The notes: generated from the letters alone by a model not told the origin. A DNA stretch of 64,000 nt from Melioribacter sp. (GCA_020723965.1 DYHW01000007.1:52766-116765), one strand, 5' to 3'. Shown: positions 35,044 through 44,574, counted from the stretch's first letter. A program made the numbers and translations.

Positions 35044-36402
35044 TTAAAAATATTCCCGTTCTCTGAATCCAACGCCAAGTTCTTCTGCAACAAATTTTTT
35101 CGCCGCTTCAGAATCAACTTGGCTCAAACCTACAATCGTAAGAACAACGTGCGTATATCTTTTTGCTTTTTTTGCAAAATCCAGCATCTCGCCATGCATC
35201 GAAGGATCAACGCGCATCAGTTTTCCGTATTGATCGGGGTCTATAGAATTTAAGCTGATTGAAACAGTGTCAATTAGTTGTTCCATTTCTGGTGTAATAT
35301 CGCGCTTATTGATAAAGTTACCATGCCCATCCGTATTCAGGCGGGTATTACCGCTGTTTTCCTTCACGTATCTTGCAATTTGTTTTACCACATCCCAGCG
35401 AATTGTCGGTTCGCCATAACCGCAGAATACGACCTCCTTAAAATTCTTTGGATCACCAACCTCTTTGATATATACTTCCGCATCAGGTTCTTCTGATTTT
35501 AACATTTTCAGATTATAACCGTTGACGACCGCTTCACCTTTGCGGTCGCAAAAAACACAATCGGCGTTACAGCGGTTTGTAACATTGATATAAAGCGATT
35601 GCCCGATTTGATATGTGTAACTTAGATTTGGTTTCATTCCGATGCCAAAAAGTTTGTAAGCATTGTAAGATGTTGCCCTGCCAACATCTGCTGTTGTTAA
35701 TTGATGTGTCTCCGCAATTTTTTCTGCGATTAATTGTAAGTAAGCCGGTTCGTTTCTTTCTCCGCGATGAGGAACGGGGGTCATGAAAGGAGAATCGGTT
35801 TCGAGCAATAAATTTTCAATTGCAACGCGGCTCAAAACTTTGCGAACGCTTTCTGCGTTCTTGAATGTAACAATTCCTGGGAAAGAGATGTAATGATGCA
35901 TTTCAACAAGTTCGCGGGCATCGGCTATCGAGCCGGCAAAACAATGGAACTGTGCACGCAAGTTTGTGTTTTTGTATTTGCGGGCAATGTTCATTATGTC
36001 TTCATTTGCTTCGCGGTTGTGAACTATGACCGGAAGTTTTAATTTAAGCGCGAGTTGAATCTGTGCTTCGAATGCTTCGATCTGCGTTTTGCGCGGGGAA
36101 AAATTGTAATAATAATCCAATCCGGTTTCGCCAATAGCAATAACTTTTTTATTATTTGCAAGCTCTTCAAGTTTTTCAATAATTGCTTCATCCCATTCTT
36201 TTGAATCGTGAGGATGAATGCCGACTGAGGCATAAACACAATCATATTTATCTGCAAGTTCGATTGCTTTGACTGACGTAGCGAGGTCTGTTCCGGGAAC
36301 TATTATGTAATCAACGCCAGTTTCTATTGCACGTTCGATGGCTTGATCAACTTCACCATTGAAGTTGGGGTAGAAAAGATGTGCGTGTGTATCAATAAAC
36401 AT
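35044..36402 (-). CDS. TatD-family metal hydrolase fused to a radical SAM domain
   Basis: This 452-residue protein is a two-domain fusion. Residues 1-255 form a TatD-type metallo-hydrolase with DTHAHL, GIHPHD, GETGLDYYY, VIVHNRE, FHCFAG and LLETDSP. Residues about 260-452 resemble the radical SAM protein usually encoded beside tatD, with the [4Fe-4S] triad C278-x3-C282-x2-C285 in RCNADCVFCD and the SAM-binding GYGEPT. TatD proteins are nucleases or amide hydrolases; the linked radical SAM protein has no known substrate. The start at 36402 is an ATG. The uninterrupted frame across the junction argues against an assembly artefact. Confidence 0.92.
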   Translation of the reverse strand: MFIDTHAHLFYPNFNGEVDQAIERAIETGVDYIIVPGTDLATSVKAIELADKYDCVYASVGIHPHDSKEWDEAIIEKLEELANNKKVIAIGETGLDYYYNFSPRKTQIEAFEAQIQLALKLKLPVIVHNREANEDIMNIARKYKNTNLRAQFHCFAGSIADARELVEMHHYISFPGIVTFKNAESVRKVLSRVAIENLLLETDSPFMTPVPHRGERNEPAYLQLIAEKIAETHQLTTADVGRATSYNAYKLFGIGMKPNLSYTYQIGQSLYINVTNRCNADCVFCDRKGEAVVNGYNLKMLKSEEPDAEVYIKEVGDPKNFKEVVFCGYGEPTIRWDVVKQIARYVKENSGNTRLNTDGHGNFINKRDITPEMEQLIDTVSISLNSIDPDQYGKLMRVDPSMHGEMLDFAKKAKRYTHVVLTIVGLSQVDSEAAKKFVAEELGVGFREREYF

Positions 36403-36502
36403 AATTATTTCTTTCTAATACTTTTTTTGATCATGATCTTAACCATGCTCTCAATCTTTACAAACTATTTAAGATTAAGCTCATTATTAAAAATAGTTTT
36501 AT

Positions 36503-37501
36503 TCAACAAGAAATTTCTCCTATTACAATTCCTTTTTCATTTATTTTATTCGAGAGATCAAGAGCTTTGTTAACATCGTTTTTATCAACAACGGCAATCA
36601 ATCCAATTCCCATGTTAAAAACTTCTCGCATCTCTTTATCATCAACATTGCCGGTTTCTTGAATCAAATTAAAAATGGGCAATGTTTCCCAGGCGTTCCA
36701 ATCGATCTTAAGTTGCAGATCTTTTGGAACAACACGCCTTGTATTTCCGATAATTCCACCGCCTGTTATGTGAGAAAAAGCGTTTACAGAAATTTTTTCT
36801 TTCAACACGCCGATTACCTTCAAATACGATTTATGAATTTTCAGCAGTTCTTCGCCGAGCGAGCAGTCAAGCGAATCGGGTTTATTGTAAACGGAAAATT
36901 TTTCGAGTAAAACTTTTCTCGCAAGAGAATAACCGTTTGTGTGAAGTCCAGTCGAGCCATAGCCAATCAGCACATTTCCTTTTTTAACGTTGCGTCCGTC
37001 AATAATTTTATCCCGCTCAACAATTCCTACAATTGTTCCGGACATATCATATTCATTCTCGTCATAAAGCCCCGGCATCTCTGCTGTTTCTCCTCCTATT
37101 AAGGCAACACCAGTTTCTTTGCATGCAATAGAAAATCCTTTAATGATTAGTTCGGCTTTCTCGGGTGCAAGTTTTCCAAATGCAAGGTAATCCATAAAAT
37201 ACTGTGGCTCGGCGCCGCAAACAGCAATATCATTAACACAATGATTTACCAAATCTTGACCGACAGTATCATGCTTATCCATAGCGAATGCGATTTTTAA
37301 TTTTGTGCCAACGCCATCTACGCTTGAAACAAGCACAGGATTTTTCCATCTCGTCAGATCAACTTCATAAAATGCGCCGAAGTGACCGATGCCGGACAAA
37401 ACATTTTTGTTAAAAGTTGATTTAGCAAGCGATTTTATTTTTTCAACAGTTTCGTCTCCCGCTTGAATATTAACACCGGATTCTTTGTAAGTAATTGCCA
37501 A
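36503..37501 (-). CDS. purM: phosphoribosylformylglycinamidine cyclo-ligase (AIRS)
   Basis: This 332-residue PurM has GVGTKLKIAF, NDIAVCGAEPQYFMDYLAFG, ALIGGETAEMPG and HITGGGIIGN, matching the AIR synthetase family over its usual length. It closes the imidazole ring in purine synthesis. No ATG precedes the conserved N-terminal GVNIQAGDE region, so I take a TTG start at 37501, with GAGG six bases upstream. It appears monocistronic. Confidence 0.95.
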   Translation of the reverse strand: MAITYKESGVNIQAGDETVEKIKSLAKSTFNKNVLSGIGHFGAFYEVDLTRWKNPVLVSSVDGVGTKLKIAFAMDKHDTVGQDLVNHCVNDIAVCGAEPQYFMDYLAFGKLAPEKAELIIKGFSIACKETGVALIGGETAEMPGLYDENEYDMSGTIVGIVERDKIIDGRNVKKGNVLIGYGSTGLHTNGYSLARKVLLEKFSVYNKPDSLDCSLGEELLKIHKSYLKVIGVLKEKISVNAFSHITGGGIIGNTRRVVPKDLQLKIDWNAWETLPIFNLIQETGNVDDKEMREVFNMGIGLIAVVDKNDVNKALDLSNKINEKGIVIGEISC

Positions 37502-37682
37502 GATATCCTCGAAAAGTTTCTATCTAAATATAACTATAAACCTGATAGTTATTAATACTTGGCTTTTTGAAAGAAATAATTTAGTTTGTTTACAGAAAAA
37601 ATAAACAAAATTATATCTTTAACTTGATGATGTAAAAAGAACCAGTTATGGCTGATTTAAAATTTCATTTATAAATTAATTT

Positions 37683-38084
37683 ATGGAACAGCAAGAACAT
37701 ATCAATTATTGGCTTGAGAGTTCCAACGAAGATTGGTTAAATGCAAACGAGATTGCAGCTAAGAATGAGCGTAAACATATGGCGCTATTTTTGGGGCATT
37801 TATCTTTAGAGAAAATATTGAAAGCGCTTTTCGTTAAATTTTATAATCAAACTCCGCCATATAAGCATGACTTGGTTCTTCTTGCTGAGAAATGCAATTT
37901 GCCCTTGAGCGATGAATTAGTTACCGATCTCAAATTAATTAACGAATTCAATATTCAAACCAGATACCCTGATTACAAGCATGAATTTTACAAACGATCC
38001 ACAATACAATTTGTTGAAGAAGAATTAAAACGCATTGAGAGATTAAGAGAATGGTTACTAAGTATAATAGACAATACGCAATAG
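37683..38084 (+). CDS. HEPN-domain protein (toxin-side partner of a HEPN/MNT pair)
   Basis: This 133-residue, all-helical HEPN protein starts with YWLESSNEDWLNANEI and carries the NERKHMALFLGHLSLEKILKAL core typical of nucleotidyltransferase-associated HEPN proteins. HEPN partners can be RNases restrained by AMP-adding MNT antitoxins. The strict R-x4-6-H RNase motif is not obvious here. Its end overlaps the nucleotidyltransferase gene by 34 bases. A TATAAA-like box lies in the A+T-rich upstream region. Confidence 0.85.
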   Translation: MEQQEHINYWLESSNEDWLNANEIAAKNERKHMALFLGHLSLEKILKALFVKFYNQTPPYKHDLVLLAEKCNLPLSDELVTDLKLINEFNIQTRYPDYKHEFYKRSTIQFVEEELKRIERLREWLLSIIDNTQ

Positions 38085-38383
38085 ACAAAGTAAAAGAATT
38101 TGTTCTTTTGTTGAAGAAAAATAATATTAATCTAAATGCAGTTTATATTTTCGGTTCTTTCGCTAAAGAGGAAGAGCAAGATTTCGAATGGTCTGATATT
38201 GATGTAGCCGTTGTGTCGGATGATTTTTGCGGTTATAGAATGGAAGACAACAAGCGGTTGATTCCATTAGCAATAAAAGTTGAGAGAAGAATAGAAACGC
38301 ATCCGTTCACAACAAAAGATTTTGAGAACTCGCCGTTTGTAAAAGACGAAATCAAAAAGAAAGGTTTGAAAATTACCATTTAG
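38051..38383 (+). CDS. minimal nucleotidyltransferase (MNT partner)
   Basis: This 110-residue nucleotidyltransferase has the pol-beta signature GSFAKEEE and the metal-binding pair in SDIDVAVVS (G-S ... D-x-D). In HEPN/MNT modules this enzyme adds AMP to, or otherwise blocks, the HEPN partner. The long overlap with the upstream gene suggests tight translational coupling and stable complex formation. Confidence 0.87.
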   Translation: MVTKYNRQYAIDKVKEFVLLLKKNNINLNAVYIFGSFAKEEEQDFEWSDIDVAVVSDDFCGYRMEDNKRLIPLAIKVERRIETHPFTTKDFENSPFVKDEIKKKGLKITI

Positions 38384-38489
38384 AAATAATCTCTAAGCAG
38401 ATAGACCAGTTCTCGCCATTTTCCCGTCTGAAAAATTCATGAATTTTTGATAACTTTGAGTCCGATAAATTTGGTAGTATTAAAACGTA

Positions 38490-39536
38490 ATGGATGAGTA
38501 TCAGTTAAAAGATAGGGAAAAGGCGATTCTGCGGTTTGTGATCCATCAATTCATTCTGACTGCTAATCCGGTTGGCTCGCGAAATATTTCCAAGCAGTTT
38601 GATCTTGGTTTATCTCCTGCATCCATACGAAATGTTATGGCTGATTTGGAAGAGAGGGGGCTGCTGAATCATCCACACACATCGGCTGGCAGAGTACCAA
38701 CCGACAAAGGATACCGTGTTTATGTAGATTTACTAATGGAGCCGCCTCAACTTGACAAGAAGGCAAAAAGAATTATTGATCTTAATATTTCTTCGGTTCA
38801 TACGGAAACTGAAGAACTATTAAAATTGACTTCACTTATTCTGAGTAATCTAACAAATCAACTTGCAATGGTAACATTTCCAAAGTTTGAACAAGCCGTC
38901 CTTGAAAGAATCCAGATTGTTCAGCTCTCATCAACAAGAATTTTGGTTATCGTAAGTGTACGCTCCGGTTTTGTTAAAACTATTACGCTAGAAATTGATG
39001 CCGAAGTGAAAGAAGAACAAATTAATACTATTCAACAATTCTTAAACGAGAAACTTTCCGGATTACGATTCTCCGAAATTAGAAGCACTATTGCAGAGAG
39101 AATAAAAGATTTTGATATAGAGACTTGTCGCCCAATTATCAGGGTATTTCTTGAATCCACGGATAAAATTTTTACGGATATTAGCAGTGAGAAAACAATA
39201 ATTGCAGGCGCAAAAAATATTTTGAACCAACCTGAATTTGAAAACCATGTCCGCTTTCAAAGCATAATTGAACTTGTAGAAAACAAAGATATCGTTATTC
39301 ACATTCTAGATAAAAATAGACCGATTATGGATAACAACGTTTCGATTATAATAGGTGAAGAGAGCAATGATGAAAAATTTGCTGATTACAGCATAATTAC
39401 CAAAGAATATATGGTTGGCGAGCTTGCTGGTACGCTTGGAATTATGGGGCCTAAACGAATGGACTATTCAAAGATAGTTGCCGCGGTTGTTTATATTGCA
39501 GATCAACTAACACAAGAATTAACAAAACAAAAATAA
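38490..39536 (+). CDS. hrcA: heat-inducible transcription repressor
   Basis: This 348-residue protein starts with the HrcA winged-helix (YQLKDREKAILRFVIHQFI and SPASIRNVMADLEERGLLNHPHTSAGRVPTDKGYR in sequence) followed by the HrcA dimerisation domains and a C-terminal GELAGTLGIMGPKRMDYSK. HrcA represses heat-shock genes by binding CIRCE elements. It opens the operon hrcA-grpE-dnaJ. No canonical CIRCE (TTAGCACTC-N9-GAGTGCTAA) is visible upstream. A TAAATTTG word at about 38466 resembles a Bacteroidetes-type -7 box, but weakly. Confidence 0.95.
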   Translation: MDEYQLKDREKAILRFVIHQFILTANPVGSRNISKQFDLGLSPASIRNVMADLEERGLLNHPHTSAGRVPTDKGYRVYVDLLMEPPQLDKKAKRIIDLNISSVHTETEELLKLTSLILSNLTNQLAMVTFPKFEQAVLERIQIVQLSSTRILVIVSVRSGFVKTITLEIDAEVKEEQINTIQQFLNEKLSGLRFSEIRSTIAERIKDFDIETCRPIIRVFLESTDKIFTDISSEKTIIAGAKNILNQPEFENHVRFQSIIELVENKDIVIHILDKNRPIMDNNVSIIIGEESNDEKFADYSIITKEYMVGELAGTLGIMGPKRMDYSKIVAAVVYIADQLTQELTKQK

Positions 39537-39565
39537 TTATTCAATAATTTTAAAAAAGAAGGGTT

Positions 39566-40216
39566 ATGAACGAATTGAAAAATCAAAATTCTGATAAAGA
39601 AAAAAACAATACAGAAAATAAAATTCCTATTGAGGGGGAAGAAATTTCCAAAACAGAAAACAATACACAGAAAGAGAACCAGCAATTTGAAGAAATCGGA
39701 TTGAACTCCTTTCTCGAAAAAATTGCTGAATTAGAAAAAGAGAATGCGGTGCTAAAAGACACTCTTTTGCGTAAAATTGCAGAGTTCGAGAACTATAAAC
39801 GCAGAAACGAAAATGATCAGTTGAACTTGCTTAAATATGCAGCAGAACCATTCATAAAAAATGTTCTTTCAGTTTATGACGATTTGGAAAGATCACTTTC
39901 TCATATAGATGAAAGAAACAACTATGATTCGATGAAGAAAGGGGTACAACTTGTATTTGAAAAGTTCAGTAAAATTTTGGAATCGCAAGGAGTAAAAAAA
40001 ATTGAAGCAAAAGGGGAACCTTTCGATGTGCATTTTCATGAAGCATTGATGCAGCAGCCGGTTGAAGGCGTTGCCCCGCATATTATACTTGAAGTGATTG
40101 AACCGGGGTACATTTACAAGGACAAAGTAATTCGGCACGCTAAAGTTGTTGTAAGCGCAGAACTAGCATCTTCTGCAAGCGGAAACGAAGAAATCAATTT
40201 GAACCAGGAAGGATAA
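39566..40216 (+). CDS. grpE: nucleotide exchange factor GrpE
   Basis: This 216-residue protein has a Glu/Lys-rich disordered N-terminus (about 1-50), then a long coiled coil and a GrpE beta-domain with [29 protein letters not shown] and [17 protein letters not shown]. GrpE exchanges ADP for ATP on DnaK. It lies 30 bases after hrcA and immediately before dnaJ. The partner dnaK is not in this window. Confidence 0.94.
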   Translation: MNELKNQNSDKEKNNTENKIPIEGEEISKTENNTQKENQQFEEIGLNSFLEKIAELEKENAVLKDTLLRKIAEFENYKRRNENDQLNLLKYAAEPFIKNVLSVYDDLERSLSHIDERNNYDSMKKGVQLVFEKFSKILESQGVKKIEAKGEPFDVHFHEALMQQPVEGVAPHIILEVIEPGYIYKDKVIRHAKVVVSAELASSASGNEEINLNQEG

Positions 40217-40223
40217 GTTGATA

Positions 40224-41342
40224 ATGGCTAAAAGAGATTATTACGAAGTATTCAATGTCGGAAAAAATGCGTCGGCAGATGAAATAAAAAAAGCATATAG
40301 AAAACTTGCCATGCAATACCATCCGGATAGAAATCCGGGCGATAAAGAAGCAGAAGAAAAATTTAAAGAAGCTGCTGAAGCTTACGAGGTTTTAAGTAAC
40401 GCCGAAAAACGTGCAAAATATGATCGATTCGGACATAGCGGCTTAAGAGGCGGGCAAGATTTTCATGAATACACAAACGTGAACGATATATTTAGTCATT
40501 TCTCGGAATTTTTTGGCGGCGCATTTGGCGGGTCGTCAATTTTTGATGATTTTTTTGGTGCGGGCACCTCCTCGCGCGGAAGCCGCACTCGAAGTACGGG
40601 TCAGCCCGGCTCTGATTTAAAAATAACTCTTAAACTTACACTCGAAGAAATTGCAGCCGGCGCATCGAAAAAAGTAAAGATTAAAAAATATAATAAATGC
40701 TCTGCCTGCAACGGCAGCGGTGCTAAAAGTTCATCTGCTTTTAAAACTTGCTCTGTTTGTAACGGAAGCGGCGAAGTTCGTCAGGTCTCTCGTTCAATCT
40801 TCGGGCAGTTTGTGAACATTGGTCCTTGCAGTAATTGTGGTGGGACAGGAAAAATTATTTCCGAACCATGTACAACTTGCAGCGGCGATGGTAGAGTTCA
40901 AGCCGAATCTACAATTAGAATAGACGTGCCCGCCGGAATTATGGATGGAAATTATATGACATTGCGCGGAGAAGGAAATGCCGGAAAAAACGGCGGAGCT
41001 GCGGGCGATATAATTGTTATCTTTCAGGAAACTCCCCATGAATACTTTACACGTGATAGCGATAATATTATTTACGATTTGTATATCAGCTATCCCGAAG
41101 CTGTTCTTGGAACTGAAGTGGAGGTGCCTACTCTTAATGGAAAAGCAAAATTAAAAATTGAAGCGGGCACTCAGCCCGGTAAATATCTTAAGATGCGCGA
41201 AAAAGGGATCCAGCACCTTAACTCTCATGGCGCTGGAGATCAACTTGTACGGATAAATATTCATATTCCCCAAGATGTATCGGCTAAAGAAAAAGAAATG
41301 TTAAAAGAACTTCAAAAAATGCCGAACATTAAGGTTTCATAA
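40224..41342 (+). CDS. dnaJ: chaperone DnaJ
   Basis: This canonical DnaJ has about 372 residues. The J-domain has HPD in [10 protein letters not shown] Gly/Phe-rich linker follows (about 75-125), then four zinc repeats [24 protein letters not shown] and CTTCSGDG, and the C-terminal substrate domains. It delivers clients to DnaK. I prefer the ATG at 40224 (MAKRDYYEV) to the TTG at 40218; AGGA lies about 12 bases upstream. It follows grpE by seven bases. Confidence 0.96.
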   Translation: MAKRDYYEVFNVGKNASADEIKKAYRKLAMQYHPDRNPGDKEAEEKFKEAAEAYEVLSNAEKRAKYDRFGHSGLRGGQDFHEYTNVNDIFSHFSEFFGGAFGGSSIFDDFFGAGTSSRGSRTRSTGQPGSDLKITLKLTLEEIAAGASKKVKIKKYNKCSACNGSGAKSSSAFKTCSVCNGSGEVRQVSRSIFGQFVNIGPCSNCGGTGKIISEPCTTCSGDGRVQAESTIRIDVPAGIMDGNYMTLRGEGNAGKNGGAAGDIIVIFQETPHEYFTRDSDNIIYDLYISYPEAVLGTEVEVPTLNGKAKLKIEAGTQPGKYLKMREKGIQHLNSHGAGDQLVRINIHIPQDVSAKEKEMLKELQKMPNIKVS

Positions 41343-41463
41343 GAAAGTTAAGGTGGTAATAATTATCCTTTTTCCTCCGTTCCTTTTCAATTATTCCGAC
41401 AAGATAGTTACACGAAGTATTTTATTTTGAGCGAAAATTCTTTTTAAACTAATAGGGGGCAAT

Positions 41464-41964
41464 ATGAGGAAGTTCATTGAAAAGCTTTCTCGTAAAATTG
41501 GTTTTACAACTACAGAATCAAATGTAATTCTTTTTCTTCTTACTGCATTTTTAGTTGGATTGGTAGTTAATTACATTAAGGAAACTAAAAACAGCCAAGA
41601 GTTTTTAGAATTTGATTATAAATATCAAGACAGCTTGTTTAATGCGGCCGTTGGAAATGTTGAAGTTGGCGATACAACCGAAAAAAATGTCGAAAGAAGA
41701 GTTGATTCTAAGCACGAACTTTTGGATTTTAGGAGCGCTAAAAAGGAACTAAAAAACGAAAAAAAATTAACCGAGATAATCAATTTAAATTCTGCTACAG
41801 CTGCTCAGTTAATGAAATTACCTGGCATCGGCGAAAAAACAGCCGCAAATATTATTGAATACAGAAATAAAATTGGCGGGTTCAAAAATATTGATGATTT
41901 GCTGAATGTTAAAGGCATTGGCAAAGCAAAATTACAAAAAATTAAAAGTTTTGTAAAAATTTAA
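41464..41964 (+). CDS. membrane-anchored helix-hairpin-helix DNA-binding protein (ComEA-like)
   Basis: This 166-residue protein has one N-terminal membrane helix (FLLTAFLVGLVVNYI), a charged linker and a C-terminal double helix-hairpin-helix: INLNSATAAQLMKLPGIGEKTAANII and FKNIDDLLNVKGIGKAKLQKIK. The layout matches ComEA, the envelope DNA receptor for transformation, though the linker is unusually long. It is followed closely by a pilin-like protein and a PilM-like protein, which supports a competence or pilus setting. Confidence 0.85.
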   Translation: MRKFIEKLSRKIGFTTTESNVILFLLTAFLVGLVVNYIKETKNSQEFLEFDYKYQDSLFNAAVGNVEVGDTTEKNVERRVDSKHELLDFRSAKKELKNEKKLTEIINLNSATAAQLMKLPGIGEKTAANIIEYRNKIGGFKNIDDLLNVKGIGKAKLQKIKSFVKI

Positions 41965-41994
41965 TAAATAGAGTTACTAATATCCGGAGGCGTA

Positions 41995-42552
41995 ATGAGC
42001 TCGAAAACTGAACCTTGGTACATTCATCTTATTTTATATGTAGTTATTGCTTTTCTTATTTTTATACTAGTGAAAGTTGCCTATATCGATCCATCTGAGA
42101 TAATGGAGCAGGAAAAGTATTTTAAGAAAGAATCACGTTTGAGAATGGCAAACCTTCGCGAAGCAGAAAGGTTGTGGCAGGTCAAATATGGAAAGTTCAC
42201 AGATAATCTCGATAGTTTAATTATATTCTTAAAAAATGATCAGAGCGTTAAAAAAGCTATGACAGGTATTGATTCGATCACTAAAAGACCTACTAATCCA
42301 TTCGACAATTTATTGGATGGAACTTTTAACCCCGATTCGTTAGTTTTTTCTCCTAAATCTCGTCAACGATACATTGTTCAAGTTGATACAACGGAAGACG
42401 CCGATACAGTAATTGATAGAAGAGGGAAAATTTTAAGAGTAGATAAAGTGGTTAGAATTGGACAACGTTACTTTATTGGTTGTCCAGATGGTTACGGTTC
42501 TATTGGCGATGTTAGGAACGACGCATTAAAAAATACAGCTTCGTGGGAATAA
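41995..42552 (+). CDS. single-span membrane protein with pilin-like region
   Basis: This 185-residue protein has one N-terminal membrane helix (about 12-28), then a KESRLRMANLREAERLWQVKYGKFTDNLDSL segment that resembles the helix and first loop of type IV pilin-like proteins, but without a recognisable prepilin cleavage site. The C-terminal half is beta-rich with a GCPDGYGSIGD segment. No family is certain. The GGAGG ribosome binding site is seven bases before the ATG. Its neighbours suggest a secretion or pilus accessory role. Confidence 0.6.
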   Translation: MSSKTEPWYIHLILYVVIAFLIFILVKVAYIDPSEIMEQEKYFKKESRLRMANLREAERLWQVKYGKFTDNLDSLIIFLKNDQSVKKAMTGIDSITKRPTNPFDNLLDGTFNPDSLVFSPKSRQRYIVQVDTTEDADTVIDRRGKILRVDKVVRIGQRYFIGCPDGYGSIGDVRNDALKNTASWE

Positions 42553-42565
42553 CCTTTGAGGGGCT

Positions 42566-43480
42566 GTGTTTAACAATCATGCAGGGATAAATTTAACTGA
42601 AACTAAACTTCAGCTCGTTGAAATAAATTATAAAAACAATTCATTTTTTCTGGAGAATGTAGACCAGATTTTTCACGCAGAGAGTTTTACTCCTATTCTT
42701 GCAGAAGAAAAACTGATTAACATTCTCCAGCAATCATACAATAAGATATCCAGCAGAAAGCCGCTAACTACACAGAATGTTTCATTTGCGCTTCCAAACA
42801 ATTTTTTCAAAATCTTTGAAGTTCCTTACGATGATTCGCTTGTAAAAAAAGATCTAATCGATCATTTCAAATGGGAAATTTCAGTTCTCTATCCCAATTC
42901 TGAAAAAGATGATTTTTTTATTCAACATATTGAAGTAGATAAGAGCAATATTCGTAAAGAAAAGAGAGCTATCATTTTTGCTATAGAAAGAAATCATGTT
43001 ATTGCATTGAACAAATTTTGTAAACAGAACAAGCTGCGCTTAAAATATATTGACAATGTTCACCTCGCTTCGAATGCGTTTTTATATTTGGATAAACAGA
43101 GGATTATCGATGAAATTTCTTTAAGCATCTATATAGATCAAAAATATTCTTCCGTTTCAGTTTTGGAGGGAGTTTATCCTTTTTATTTTAAACCGCTTAA
43201 TCCGGATCCGGTAAATATTTTTGATGAGCTTTTGCTTGCGAGCAACAAATTAGAAGAGTTAAACTTATCACTAAGTGATTTTAAGGAAATACTATTGTAC
43301 GGGCAGGATATAACCGAAGAATTTGAAAATAAGCTGAAAAGTTTTTTTGGTCTGCCACTTAAAAAAGTTGACCCTTTTGAAAAACTAAAAATTGAAGAAG
43401 TATTATCAGACAATCCTTTCTATAAAATAAAATTCAATTCTTTTACGGCGGCAGCAGGAATTGCAATAAGAATTATTTGA
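42566..43480 (+). CDS. PilM-like actin-fold protein
   Basis: This 304-residue protein looks like a divergent PilM/FtsA-like actin fold. The start AGINLTETKLQLVEI, the segment VSFALPNNFFKIFEVPYDD and a duplicated second half fit PilM, a cytoplasmic scaffold of type IV pilus or transformation machinery. The start is GTG at 42566 with GAGGGG close upstream. It lies 13 bases after the pilin-like gene, and its TGA stop overlaps the rsmD ATG. Sequence identity to known PilM is probably low. Confidence 0.6.
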   Translation: MFNNHAGINLTETKLQLVEINYKNNSFFLENVDQIFHAESFTPILAEEKLINILQQSYNKISSRKPLTTQNVSFALPNNFFKIFEVPYDDSLVKKDLIDHFKWEISVLYPNSEKDDFFIQHIEVDKSNIRKEKRAIIFAIERNHVIALNKFCKQNKLRLKYIDNVHLASNAFLYLDKQRIIDEISLSIYIDQKYSSVSVLEGVYPFYFKPLNPDPVNIFDELLLASNKLEELNLSLSDFKEILLYGQDITEEFENKLKSFFGLPLKKVDPFEKLKIEEVLSDNPFYKIKFNSFTAAAGIAIRII

Positions 43481-44043
43481 TGAGAATAATCGCGGGCAAA
43501 TTCAAAGGGCGTGTTATTAAATTTCCAAATTCAAAACTGGTTCGCCCAACAACAGATAAAGTAAAAGAATCGCTTTTCAACTACCTTGCACATTCTATTG
43601 ATTTAGATGGAATTAAAGTATGCGACCTTTACGCAGGCTCCGGCTCGCTTGGTTTAGAAGCGTTAAGCCGCGGAGCTGCCTTAGTGCATTTTATAGAAAA
43701 AGATTTTCATGTTTCAAAAATGCTTAAAGAAAATATTTCATCTATTGGCGCAGAAGAGCAGTGTAAAATTTTTAGAATAGATGCAGTTAGATTTGCAAAG
43801 TTGAACGAGCATGAAGTATATGATTTGATTCTTGCCGACCCGCCGTTTTTTAAGTATGACATTCACATTGTTGTTGAGAATATTCTAAAAAGAAAGTTTT
43901 TAAACGAGAAGGGGCTTATGATAGTTGAGCGTTCAATTCAAACCCAAGAAGAAGATGAAAAAGCATTTGCACTGACACAGTTCAAGCGAATTGGGGACAG
44001 CTTAATGTATCTTTTTAAATCATCGGCAAAATTAGAGCGCTAA
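43480..44043 (+). CDS. rsmD: 16S rRNA (guanine(966)-N2)-methyltransferase
   Basis: This RsmD of about 188 residues starts MRIIAGKFKGRVIKFP. It has RPTTDKVKESLFNYL, the SAM motif DLYAGSGSLGLEALSRGA and the catalytic ADPPFFKYD (DPPF). It methylates G966 of 16S rRNA. The ATG overlaps the preceding stop (TGATG). It is followed by coaD after 51 bases, the common rsmD-coaD pairing. Confidence 0.95.
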   Translation: MRIIAGKFKGRVIKFPNSKLVRPTTDKVKESLFNYLAHSIDLDGIKVCDLYAGSGSLGLEALSRGAALVHFIEKDFHVSKMLKENISSIGAEEQCKIFRIDAVRFAKLNEHEVYDLILADPPFFKYDIHIVVENILKRKFLNEKGLMIVERSIQTQEEDEKAFALTQFKRIGDSLMYLFKSSAKLER

Positions 44044-44094
44044 TTTTATATTCAAACAAGTATTATATTTAACCAAAAATAAATTAAGGATTAT

Positions 44095-44574
44095 ATGAAA
44101 AAAGTTATTTACCCCGGCACATTCGATCCTGTAACAAACGGTCATATTGATATTGTGAAAAGAGCAATAGAGCTGTTTGATGAAGTTGTTGTAACAGTAG
44201 CAAAAAATCCTACAAAGACTTGTTTGTTTACAGTTGAAGAAAGAGTGGAAATGTTAAGTGAATGTTTCAGGGAATTTTCCAACGTTACTGTTGATTGGTT
44301 TGATGGACTAGTGGTTGAACATGCAAAACAGCTTGGGGCTATTGGTATTATTCGCGGCTTACGGGCAGTGAGCGACTTTGAGTATGAGTTTCAAATGGCT
44401 TTGATGAACCGGAACCTTGCCGATGACATAACAACCATTCTTCTTATGCCTCACGCAAAATATACTTACCTTAATTCAACTATAATTCGAAATCTTGCGC
44501 AGTTCAAAGGGGATGTTTCCGAATTTGTTCCTCAAGTTGTTGAGCAGCGATTGAAAGAAAAATTTTCATACTAA
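44095..44574 (+). CDS. coaD: phosphopantetheine adenylyltransferase
   Basis: This 159-residue nucleotidylyltransferase has YPGTFDPVTNGHIDIVKRA (with the T/H-x-G-H motif) and the IIRGLRAVSDFEYEFQMA and YTYLNSTIIRNLA motifs. It makes dephospho-CoA from phosphopantetheine and ATP. It is the last gene of the rightward block starting at hrcA. Confidence 0.96.
   Translation: MKKVIYPGTFDPVTNGHIDIVKRAIELFDEVVVTVAKNPTKTCLFTVEERVEMLSECFREFSNVTVDWFDGLVVEHAKQLGAIGIIRGLRAVSDFEYEFQMALMNRNLADDITTILLMPHAKYTYLNSTIIRNLAQFKGDVSEFVPQVVEQRLKEKFSY

Noticed and set aside
38384..38489. Possible CIRCE element before hrcA
   Set aside because: No TTAGCACTC/GAGTGCTAA arms could be found; only a short GAAAAATTCATGAATTTTTG palindrome is present.
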